Shown here piece by piece: positions 18,061-26,506 of a stretch of DNA of 64,000 nucleotides (positions are counted from its first letter, which is position 1; every line of letters begins with the position of its first letter). The stretch spans positions 1,798,001 through 1,862,000 of the forward strand of contig OZ246004.1 in assembly GCA_965230495.1 (NCBI GenBank), written 5' to 3'. A model generated the notes under the pieces. That model worked only from the letters and a program-made list of their open reading frames with translations. It was not told where the DNA came from and searched no databases. Made by a program: the position numbers and the translations under genes. The DNA is from JACJYM01 sp965230495. GTDB lineage: Bacteria; Bacteroidota; Bacteroidia; Chitinophagales; Saprospiraceae.

Positions 18061-19164
18061 ATGAAATATTTAAAAACTATATTCATGCTCATATCTATTT
18101 GGGTATATAATTTTTCAATATCTGCCCAAACCTACAATATTTTTGAATTAGGTCACAGCCTAGTAAATCACGATATGCCCGCCATGCTTCAATCATTATG
18201 TGACGATGCCTCAGAAGTCAATCATAGCTATGAATTGGGCATTATTAATGGAGCTCCACTCTTTTGGCACTGGGACAATCCCGATGACTGTGTAGGATAT
18301 CAAGCAGGTTTTGTCAATTCTAAAGTTGAGTTAGCATCAGGTGATTACGATATTTTCGTGATGACAGAAGGTGTACCTTGGGATCCTATCATGGATGACT
18401 TCTTTGCATATGCAGACAGTTTTTACACCCTTGCGATTACCGGCAATCCCGATATACAATTATTTCTTTACGAAACTTGGAATTGCATTAATACGGGTTT
18501 ACCCGAAGGTTGTATGTATGATGATGGTGATACCATTCTATGGACAAATCGAATAAGACAAGATCTTAGCACTTGAGAGGAAGTAGCTGACTCACTTAGC
18601 ACTTGGCATCCAGACCAAAACCAAGTTTATATCATTCCAGCCGGTCAAGCATATGCTAATTTAAAAGACAGTATTGACGCAGGTCTAGTACCAACGGCTA
18701 CGGATATATTTACTGATTTTTTTGAAGATGATATTCATTCCAATTACAAAGGAAAGTACTTCAATGCTTTGGTGCATTTTGCTTGTATTTATCAACAATC
18801 TCCCGAGGGGCTTACTAACGAAACAGTAGGTGAATGGGGTGTCGACTTTCCCGACATAGATTCTTCCCTAGCCGTAAAGTTACAAGAAATAGCATGGGAT
18901 ACATCTTATGACTACAACTACAGCGGTATCAATGGTACTCCAACACCCGACCCAGTTGATGACTGTAGTTTTGACAATGACAAACCAGTGATCGAAGGTG
19001 AAGGTAATTTATGTATTGATGGTGCTGTCAATATTACTGAAACACTAAAATTAAAACCCTTAGGCTCTCCACCCTCCGATCCAGAAAAAGGAACTATGTA
19101 TTTTGACAATATCGATAATAAATTGAAGGTATTTGACGGCACTTCCTGGCAAAACTGTTGGTAA
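18061..19164 (+). pseudogene. SGNH/GDSL-hydrolase-like exported protein interrupted by one in-frame TGA
   Basis: One reading frame of 368 codons is cut by a single TGA at 18574-18576 (codon 172). The 5' part has a signal peptide (MKYLKTIFMLISIWVYNFSISAQ) and NIFELGHSLVNHDMP, resembling the first block of SGNH hydrolases. After the TGA the frame continues at once with EEVADSLSTWHPDQ, YIIPAGQAYANL and DDIHSNYKGKYFNALVHF, the last resembling the block with the catalytic Asp-x-x-His. The C terminus is a fibre-like module ending KVFDGTSWQNC. No frameshift is needed to join the halves, so a TGG-to-TGA change is the simplest cause; a sequence error is also possible. If real, the truncated product would lack the catalytic His. 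A separate restart at 18769 is unlikely to be functional. Confidence 0.75.
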
Positions 19165-19295
19165 TTTTAAACAATAGAGTAAACTTATATCTATTACCAT
19201 TTATACCAAATTCTAATCTATAACAACCAGCTACCAAATAGCGGCTAGAAGTGAGAATATGTATCATAATATTGTATCAAAATTGATAAATCAAC

Positions 19296-21851
19296 ATGCG
19301 ATACTTATTTGTAAAAATACTAACAATTGGTTTTTGGATCAACACTACTGCACAGGGAACTATTAGTACAACTTATAGCTCTGGAGATATTCCTACATCT
19401 CTTAGCACCACACAATTACCTGATTTCAATGATTATGACCCTTCCTGTACAGGCCCTGTCACAACTGTATCAATTACCTTACCAGCAGGTGAAGCTTATC
19501 AAGTAACAGGAATAGATATTTCATATACGATGACACCTGATAATGGTGGTTTAGAATTTGATCAACAATCTTACATCCATTGTCAAAACTCCTCTAAATC
19601 CGAATTACAAATTTATACCAGTTATTTAAACGATGGAAATCCTGTCAACTACAATAGAACCAATATAGATATTGCTAATGGATTATATCCAGGAGGAACG
19701 ACCATAGTCTTTGAAATGAGGGCTTGGAGAACCTATGGTGGTACCAGTCCAGATTGCGGAACTGACTATCAAAAAATAGATAATAACACTTGGAGCATTA
19801 CTTTACATCACGGAGCTGAAACAACTGCACCTCCAAGAGTAGGAATTGGTACTGACACACCTGATTTCAGTGCAATGCTCGACATTGTAAGTTCAGACAA
19901 AGGATTATTAGTACCTAGAATGACTAGTCTTGAGCGAGTGAGTATTTCAAATCCTGCCAATGGATTACTTATATACGATACAGATGAAGGAGCTTTTTGG
20001 TATATGAATCAAAACACATGGGAATCTATCAATCAAGATGAACTCCCAGCTGGAGGAACTAATGGAAACAAGCTTACCACAGATGGTGCTGGCAATTATT
20101 ACTGGTCTGTCGATGCTATTGACGATGCAGATAATGACCCTAACAATGAAATTGAAATTCCTTCCGGTGGCTCTAATGGCCAAATATTAAGCACCGACGG
20201 TAGTGGAACATATAGCTGGGTTTCGGATCAAATAAATGATGCCGACTCGGATCCCGCCAACGAAATCGAACTGCCAGATGGTGGCCTGGATGGTCAGATA
20301 TTAAGTACGAATGGTAATGGGGTTTATTCTTGGGTAAACCAGAACTCAGGTGGGGCTACTGATAAAATTGTGGATACTGACAACGATACAGAAGTTTTTG
20401 TTCAAGATGGCTCGTCAAATGATTTCATTAGATTTACCTTAGAAGGTGTTGAGCGATATAGAATAGACAAAAACACATTGGAGCCCTCATACTCTGGACT
20501 TTACATCGGTCAGGAAGCTGGATTCAACACGACTGCAAGTAATAACACTTACATAGGAAATTATACAGGTGAATCCAACATTACAGGTAGTTGGAATACT
20601 GCTCTTGGTCATGCAGCACTTCGAAATGCCACTAATAGTGAAAACGTTGCTATTGGAGGCAACTCACTATTGGATTTGACATCAGGAAGATACAATACCG
20701 CCTTAGGGACAGCCTCTGGACAGAGTGTAATCAATGGTGAACGAAACGTATTTTTAGGTTATGATGCAGGGCGATATGCATCAGGTAGCACAAATGTATT
20801 TGTGGGCAATGATGCTGGTAAAAATGCTACAGGAAGTAGCAGTATTTTTATAGGAAGTGATGCCGGTGAAAATGAAACAGAAAGTGACAAACTATATATT
20901 GAAAATAGCAACTCCACTAATCCTTTAATATATGGCGATTTTGCAGATAACGAGATAGGTTTAAACGGTGATGTAGCCATCAATGCAAACACTCCTAATG
21001 TAAATGCGGCATTAGATATCAATAGTACTACAAAGGGACTACTCATACCACGGATGACAGAGGCCCAGAGATTAGCTATAGTGGATCCGCCGAATGGGCT
21101 CATGGTATTCCAAACGGAGGACTATAATAATGAGTTTTGGTATTTTGATGAAGACTATGGTGTAAGCGGTGGATGGAAAGAAATGACTCATTCTGCATCT
21201 GAGATTCGGAGAAATGATGTCTTCATGAATATTAATAGTTCTGGAAGTATCCGTGCTTATAATGGTAGTCAATATCACTTTCAGATTTTCTCTAATGGAT
21301 CGATCAACTTTGATTCCAATTATTCTCAGGGAAAGTTCACCTTTGATGCTCGGGAAGAGACACCTACAAACCTTGTGTTTATGGATTACGATGGGATGGG
21401 TGCCGGCGACAATATCCTTAGACTAGATAACAACGCATCATCTAGTGATGATTCGAGGTTTATCGATTGCAGACATGGTTCATCATCAAGATATCAAGTA
21501 TACAGCGATGGAAGAACTCAAATTGGTTTGTCTCCAATTCCTGACGACTATATGCTTTCTGTCGATGGTAAGATAGTTTCTGAAGAAGTCCTTATACAAT
21601 ACTCAAGTAGCTGGCCTGATTATGTATTTCAAGATGACTATAAACTTAGAAGCCTACCAGAATTGGAAAAATATATCCAAGCAAACAAGCATCTTCCTAA
21701 CATACCTGCAGCCAAAGAGGTCGAAGCCAACGGGTTATTAACTAGCGATATGATTACCAAGCAAATGGAGAAGATAGAAGAACTAACCTTATACATCATA
21801 GAACTAGAAAAAAGAATTGCACAATTAGAATCTGTGTCAGATAAAAAATAA
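19296..21851 (+). CDS. Exported tail-fibre-like protein with YadA-like head repeats and C-terminal coiled coil
   Basis: An 851-residue exported protein. After the signal peptide (MRYLFVKILTIGFWINTTAQ), residues about 20-175 match the N-terminal module of the protein at 13517. Two modules of the type GIGT-P-x-AMLDI...KGLLVPRMT (about 185-250 and 560-640) surround acidic DDADNDPNNEIE repeats and a run of trimeric-adhesin head-like units (YIGNYTGE, NTALGHAALRNAT, NVAIGGNSL, NVFVGNDAGKNATG) at about 410-530. The C-terminal 90 residues read YKLRSLPELEKYIQANKHLP, then GLLTSDMITKQMEKIEEL and a short coiled coil. This tail is common on Bacteroidota fibre proteins and resembles the chaperone region of phage fibres, although no S74 Ser-Lys dyad was identified. 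A trimeric surface fibre is likely. Confidence 0.75.
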   Translation: MRYLFVKILTIGFWINTTAQGTISTTYSSGDIPTSLSTTQLPDFNDYDPSCTGPVTTVSITLPAGEAYQVTGIDISYTMTPDNGGLEFDQQSYIHCQNSSKSELQIYTSYLNDGNPVNYNRTNIDIANGLYPGGTTIVFEMRAWRTYGGTSPDCGTDYQKIDNNTWSITLHHGAETTAPPRVGIGTDTPDFSAMLDIVSSDKGLLVPRMTSLERVSISNPANGLLIYDTDEGAFWYMNQNTWESINQDELPAGGTNGNKLTTDGAGNYYWSVDAIDDADNDPNNEIEIPSGGSNGQILSTDGSGTYSWVSDQINDADSDPANEIELPDGGLDGQILSTNGNGVYSWVNQNSGGATDKIVDTDNDTEVFVQDGSSNDFIRFTLEGVERYRIDKNTLEPSYSGLYIGQEAGFNTTASNNTYIGNYTGESNITGSWNTALGHAALRNATNSENVAIGGNSLLDLTSGRYNTALGTASGQSVINGERNVFLGYDAGRYASGSTNVFVGNDAGKNATGSSSIFIGSDAGENETESDKLYIENSNSTNPLIYGDFADNEIGLNGDVAINANTPNVNAALDINSTTKGLLIPRMTEAQRLAIVDPPNGLMVFQTEDYNNEFWYFDEDYGVSGGWKEMTHSASEIRRNDVFMNINSSGSIRAYNGSQYHFQIFSNGSINFDSNYSQGKFTFDAREETPTNLVFMDYDGMGAGDNILRLDNNASSSDDSRFIDCRHGSSSRYQVYSDGRTQIGLSPIPDDYMLSVDGKIVSEEVLIQYSSSWPDYVFQDDYKLRSLPELEKYIQANKHLPNIPAAKEVEANGLLTSDMITKQMEKIEELTLYIIELEKRIAQLESVSDKK

Positions 21852-21858
21852 ATTGATC

Positions 21859-24399
21859 ATGGAATTAATAATGGAAAAATTCTGGATAACCACTGCTCTT
21901 ATTTGTGGATTGGTATTAAGTACTGATGTATTAAACGGGCAGATTTGGTTGGATCTACAGCGTGAGGGGAAAACATTGGTCGAAATCAATAAAGAGGTCG
22001 ACAGATATATTTCTACTATAAATAATGACAAGAAGAGAAACAGGCTTGCCAAACATTTCTATAGATGGAAGACTATGGTCGAACCCTACTATACTGACAA
22101 TATTAGCCCTATAGAGATGGCAACTAAGATCAATACCCAAGTTACTTCTTTTAAGAAAAAGTATAAGGCTACGAGTCGCAACAATTTTGGAAATTGGGAA
22201 AACGTAACACCTGAAATCTGCGAATACAACGATGAAGAGGGTCGTACTCCAGTTTGGGATATCTATTTTGATGAAACCTATGATGATAGATTATATGCTT
22301 GTGCTCAAGCAGGGTTATATCGAAAAGATGGGACAGGCGACTGGGAGCACTTAACCCAAGAATTATATATTAATGATGCCTCAGGTGTTGTTGCAAAAGA
22401 AGATACCATTTTCTTACTTACCGGAGCCCATCATCACCATTTGTATACTGGTATCTATGAGTCATTTGATGGAGGTCAATCATGGAGCAACCCTAAACTG
22501 ATGGCTATAGTCCTTGGAGACACCCTTGTACTTGACTTCTATGACTCTCCAAATTTTTACGGATGGCTAAGCACTTTTGGACTATTTGCCAACCCGAGCA
22601 ACATCAAACAAACATTTGCACTAACTTCTAATGGAGTCTATGAGCGATCATCATTAGGCTCCACATATTGGTTACGTATGGATCGAGACACGGCAGGCAC
22701 AGTGAGAGATTTGGAGTTTCATCCAACCGACCATGACACCATATTCGCCGCAAGTAATCGCAAACTGTACCGTACCATTGATGGAGGTTTAGACTGGGCG
22801 GTTGTAGATAACGTAGATACTATTTACGACGTGAGTACCATAGCCATCGCCCCATCTAATCCTGATATCATCTATGCCTTCTATATTGGCCCTAATGTCA
22901 ATGAGGATGAAGATGAGGATGAAGAACGTCCTCATATTATGAGATATTCTGATGATGCCGGAGAGACTTGGATCACTCTAGATGAGGGTATTGAAGATAT
23001 AAACTGTAACCAAAGGTTTCATAACTTACAAATGGTCGTCAATCCTCAAGACGTCAATGAGGTATTTGTATTTACGGTCTATCCTTATGAATTTACAAAA
23101 AGTGGTAACTCTGGCTCATTTTCTGGTATAAATGGTGATGTACATCCTGATTTTCAAGATGCTTTGTTTCATGATGATGTACTCTATGTCTCCAACGATG
23201 GTGGAATCAATGTAAATACAACACTCAGTAGTTCTGGATGGGATGGTTCGATCAGTCAAGGAATGAAGACATTGGCCTCTGTAAGATTTGATGTCCATAA
23301 TAATCAGGTGATTACAGGAAACTGGCACAACGGATGCCAAAAATGGACGATTGGGGATAATGAAACCTCTTTAGTATGTGGAGGGGATGGATTCGGTGTA
23401 TTTTACGATCCATCAAATCCATCGGATACTTATGCCATGAATCAAGGCAATGGATTTTATCATAACAGCAGTTATGTATCCGGACCAAATTGGTCTGACC
23501 CCTGGGGACAGCCATTTTTTCAAGATCCTGGTGATAGTGACATCATTTACTACTGCAATAGTGGTATCTATCAATACAGTAAGTCCGATGATGAATTTAC
23601 CGAACCCATTGATTTGACAGATTCGCTTGGGATAAAAGAATTGGCTGTATGTGCTGCCGATAATGACATCGCTTATGCCATAGTACAAAATAGCACTCCT
23701 GGTGTAATAGATACTTTATATAAATTAGACTATGGTAACAATACTGCAACTGACATTACAGCAAACTTACATCCCGACATGAATATAGAATTAGGGGTGA
23801 GAATAAAGGTGCACCCTAACATTTGCAATTACTTATACTGGATTGAAGGGTCTTTTAATGCTCCAAATGTATTTTTCTCAGCAAACGGTGGAGATTCTTG
23901 GTCTCCCATAAATTATAATTTACCTAGTATAAGGCCAACGGATATTTTAATTCATCCCACCACCTATGACTTATATCTTGCCACTTATACAGGAGTTTGG
24001 TATTTAGAAGGCGTTGACAATTGGGTTCCCATGAGCATGGGACTAGGCTATAAAAAAGTACATCGATTAGATATTGATAATGGATATTTATACGCTATGT
24101 GCTACGGCAATGGTGTATGGAGAACACTATTGCCATCGGCTTGTCCCACTTCTCTAATACTCACTAATGGTAATGATCCAAGTGATGGTTTTCCTGGATT
24201 TCAAAGGTACTCTGCCCTGAACTCTATTGATAACAGTCGCTCATCTGAAGGTTCTCTTGGAACTAATGTGGAGATGACTTCAGAAGGCTTGATCCGTTTA
24301 TTGCCAGGATTTAGAGCAACTGCTCCATTAAACCCTAAAAACGATGCACATTTTAACTGCTATTTTAAATACTCCATCGAAGATTGTATTATTGACTAG
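21859..24399 (+). CDS. Exported BNR/Asp-box beta-propeller protein with coat-hanger-like C terminus
   Basis: An 846-residue exported protein. The start is ATG 21859 or 21871; both give a signal ending VLSTDVLNGQ, whereas the longer TTG start at 21853 adds nothing. At least four Asp-box (BNR) motifs SxDxGxxW are visible: SFDGGQSW, TIDGGLDW, SDDAGETW and SANGGDSW, spread over residues 200-680. These are typical of sialidase, VPS10 or photosystem-assembly-like propellers, but no catalytic Arg triad was recognised. A run NEDEDEDEE lies at about residue 350. The last 60 residues (GTNVEMTSEGLIRLLPGFRAT) resemble the Bacteroidota 3-coathanger-stack C-terminal domain rather than a type A or B sorting signal. 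The gene is 7 bases after the fibre gene and is likely cotranscribed. Confidence 0.7.
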   Translation: MELIMEKFWITTALICGLVLSTDVLNGQIWLDLQREGKTLVEINKEVDRYISTINNDKKRNRLAKHFYRWKTMVEPYYTDNISPIEMATKINTQVTSFKKKYKATSRNNFGNWENVTPEICEYNDEEGRTPVWDIYFDETYDDRLYACAQAGLYRKDGTGDWEHLTQELYINDASGVVAKEDTIFLLTGAHHHHLYTGIYESFDGGQSWSNPKLMAIVLGDTLVLDFYDSPNFYGWLSTFGLFANPSNIKQTFALTSNGVYERSSLGSTYWLRMDRDTAGTVRDLEFHPTDHDTIFAASNRKLYRTIDGGLDWAVVDNVDTIYDVSTIAIAPSNPDIIYAFYIGPNVNEDEDEDEERPHIMRYSDDAGETWITLDEGIEDINCNQRFHNLQMVVNPQDVNEVFVFTVYPYEFTKSGNSGSFSGINGDVHPDFQDALFHDDVLYVSNDGGINVNTTLSSSGWDGSISQGMKTLASVRFDVHNNQVITGNWHNGCQKWTIGDNETSLVCGGDGFGVFYDPSNPSDTYAMNQGNGFYHNSSYVSGPNWSDPWGQPFFQDPGDSDIIYYCNSGIYQYSKSDDEFTEPIDLTDSLGIKELAVCAADNDIAYAIVQNSTPGVIDTLYKLDYGNNTATDITANLHPDMNIELGVRIKVHPNICNYLYWIEGSFNAPNVFFSANGGDSWSPINYNLPSIRPTDILIHPTTYDLYLATYTGVWYLEGVDNWVPMSMGLGYKKVHRLDIDNGYLYAMCYGNGVWRTLLPSACPTSLILTNGNDPSDGFPGFQRYSALNSIDNSRSSEGSLGTNVEMTSEGLIRLLPGFRATAPLNPKNDAHFNCYFKYSIEDCIID

Positions 24400-24557
24400 A
24401 TTTACAATAATTTAGTTAAAAAAAGAAGGAATTTTTAAAAAGGTCTATTTTGGATGTACAAAATGAGAAATTTCTTCTACTTTAAAACAATACCATAATT
24501 ATTTTTAATGATTCATATCGCCGAAAACATCTGACACTAATTGTCCTTTTTTTTGTA

Positions 24558-26471
24558 TTGAAAATCTTCACGGTAACTAATCTAAATGCACAGCTAGATA
24601 GTACACCAAGCAGACTTGATAGCCTGAAGTCTTTACTAGCTCATACCGATTCTCATAAAAAGGGAGATATAGCTCTGCAAATAGCAAACTTGTATCCGCG
24701 AGGAGAATTAGACTCTACTCAACTGTACGTGAATTTAGCAATTCATAAAGCTTTAAAACATAACAACAATGCATTACTTGCTAAAGCATATGTAAAAAAA
24801 TCTTGGTTGTTTATTACTCCATTGCATCAATTCGATTCAACCCTATATTATGCTGAAAACTCTCTTAAGCTAATGGATACAACTCAGTATTCAAAAATAC
24901 TTGGTAAAGCATACAATAACAAAGCCATTGCTTTGGTCCAGATTGGAAAAGCATTGCAAGGATTAGAGTATTTCAAAAAAACCTTGAATATTTACAAGGC
25001 TATCGACGACAAGTGCAGCATTGCAACTTCTCTGCATAACATAGCCAAAGTGTATAAATATCTGGATCATCACTACGATGCTGTGGAATATTTCAAAGAA
25101 TCTTTGGCAATTAAGATTCTTAATAATTGCAAGGACAATTATGCATATATTTATTTTAACCTTGCCGGCATTTTCGAAAATTTGGGAGAGATTGACTCAA
25201 CTATATATTTTGTACACAAGACTTTAGCTACAGATCAAAAATTTGGAAGTAAAGAGCATATTATTCCTGCACAATACATTTTAGGTAAAATGTACTTGGC
25301 GAAAGATTATTTGGATTCGGCAAAAATATATTTATACAAAGCCAATAACTTATCTCTGGAGCAAGACAATTCGGCAATTAGAAAATATACGCTTTATGAG
25401 TTGGCAAAATATCACAATAAAATTAACCAAACCGATTCGGCATTATATCATCTTTTGGTAGCCAAAAAGTTACCCAATGTTTCTATCGATCTAGACATTT
25501 CAATTGATAGCTTACAATATCAATTGTACAAGCAAAAAGAAGATCATAAGAATGCTATTTATTATTTGGAAAAATTCAAACAGAAGTCTGATAGTTTAGA
25601 GGGCAATAAAGTTGCCGTTCGTCTGGAGGAATTCCAAGCTGAAAAAAAAGCCAATCAAATTAAGATACTTAGTCAAAAAAATAAGATTATCTCATATCAG
25701 TCACAAAAAAGTAAAACCCAACTATTAATCTTATTCTCCCTTCTATGTTTTTCCTTTATGTTTTTTGGTTATATTTTTTATTCAAATCGTAAAAAACATT
25801 TATTAAAACTTGATTTACTCAAAACAGAAAACAATCTCAAATATGAACAATTGCACAGTAAAGCACTTAGAGCTCAAATGAACCCCCATTTCATATTCAA
25901 TACATTAAATTCTATAAAGCATTACGCCCTGTTTAGAGATAAGGAACAAACCAGTCAGTATATTACCGACTTTTCATCTTTAATCAGGAATATATTGGAA
26001 AAATCTCAGGAGCAATTAATTCCTTTGAAAAATGAAATTGAAATTCTGAATCTATACATAGACATAGAACGAAAACGATTTAGAGAGAGCTTTGATTATG
26101 AAATCAACATCGATGAAAGTCTTGACACGGACGAACTTCAGATACCTCCTCTCCTTCTACAGCCATATGTAGAAAACGCCATATGGCATGGTCTAATGCC
26201 AAAAACAAAAGAAAAAAAACTACAGATTAATATCTTAGAAACAGAACAAGGTTTCAGATGTGAAATAGTGGATAATGGAGTCGGAAGAAACAGTCTAAAA
26301 ATCGACACCAAAAAGAAAACTAAAACCTCCTTAGGCACTAAAATAACAGCTCAACGCATAGAACAACTTAACAAAATATCTCATATTAAAGTGAATGTTC
26401 AAATCATCGATTTGATATCCGAGCTATCGGAACCACTCGGCACAAAAGTAATTCTTGATGTAAATCATTAG
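24558..26471 (+). CDS. TPR-containing LytS-type sensor histidine kinase
   Basis: A 637-codon frame, counted from TTG 24558. Tetratricopeptide-like helices fill residues about 20-360 and would be periplasmic. One transmembrane segment follows at about 388-410. The His_kinase (LytS) domain has QMNPHFIFNTLNSIKHY with His444, and the ATPase part has the N box QPYVENAIWHG and VDNGVGR. It probably autophosphorylates and signals to the LytTR regulator at 29678. The 5' end is uncertain: the frame is open from 24486 and would encode RRKHLTLIVLFFVLKIF, a good signal peptide, but there is no ATG, GTG or TTG in frame before 24558. An ATG at 24508 is in another frame, suggesting a lost base or a rare start codon. 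Confidence 0.85.
   Translation: MKIFTVTNLNAQLDSTPSRLDSLKSLLAHTDSHKKGDIALQIANLYPRGELDSTQLYVNLAIHKALKHNNNALLAKAYVKKSWLFITPLHQFDSTLYYAENSLKLMDTTQYSKILGKAYNNKAIALVQIGKALQGLEYFKKTLNIYKAIDDKCSIATSLHNIAKVYKYLDHHYDAVEYFKESLAIKILNNCKDNYAYIYFNLAGIFENLGEIDSTIYFVHKTLATDQKFGSKEHIIPAQYILGKMYLAKDYLDSAKIYLYKANNLSLEQDNSAIRKYTLYELAKYHNKINQTDSALYHLLVAKKLPNVSIDLDISIDSLQYQLYKQKEDHKNAIYYLEKFKQKSDSLEGNKVAVRLEEFQAEKKANQIKILSQKNKIISYQSQKSKTQLLILFSLLCFSFMFFGYIFYSNRKKHLLKLDLLKTENNLKYEQLHSKALRAQMNPHFIFNTLNSIKHYALFRDKEQTSQYITDFSSLIRNILEKSQEQLIPLKNEIEILNLYIDIERKRFRESFDYEINIDESLDTDELQIPPLLLQPYVENAIWHGLMPKTKEKKLQINILETEQGFRCEIVDNGVGRNSLKIDTKKKTKTSLGTKITAQRIEQLNKISHIKVNVQIIDLISELSEPLGTKVILDVNH
26079..26200 (+). repeat. Near-identical kinase segment, copy 1
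   Basis: These 122 bases differ from 29198-29319 at 6 positions with no gaps. They encode the segment from RESFDYEINIDESLD to the N-box region of the upstream kinase. Similarity at a lower level extends over the whole transmitter domain, about 25857-26460. Confidence 0.85.
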
Positions 26472-26506
26472 TTTTACGATTGGATCGTTTCTGACAACTA
26501 GGAGAA

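Noticed and set aside
18574..18576. TGA read as selenocysteine
   Set aside because: No hairpin of SECIS type was seen just downstream, the family has no Cys or Sec here, and a parallel LSTW motif ten codons later points to an ancestral Trp codon.
18769..19164. A separate gene starting at the ATG-less frame after the TGA
   Set aside because: The frame is the direct continuation of the SGNH-like protein; a separate start would remove needed sequence before the Asp-x-x-His block.
19296..21851. Prophage tail region
   Set aside because: Fibre-like modules are present, but there are no capsid, terminase, portal, integrase or lysis genes nearby, and each protein has a Sec signal peptide, which phage fibres lack.
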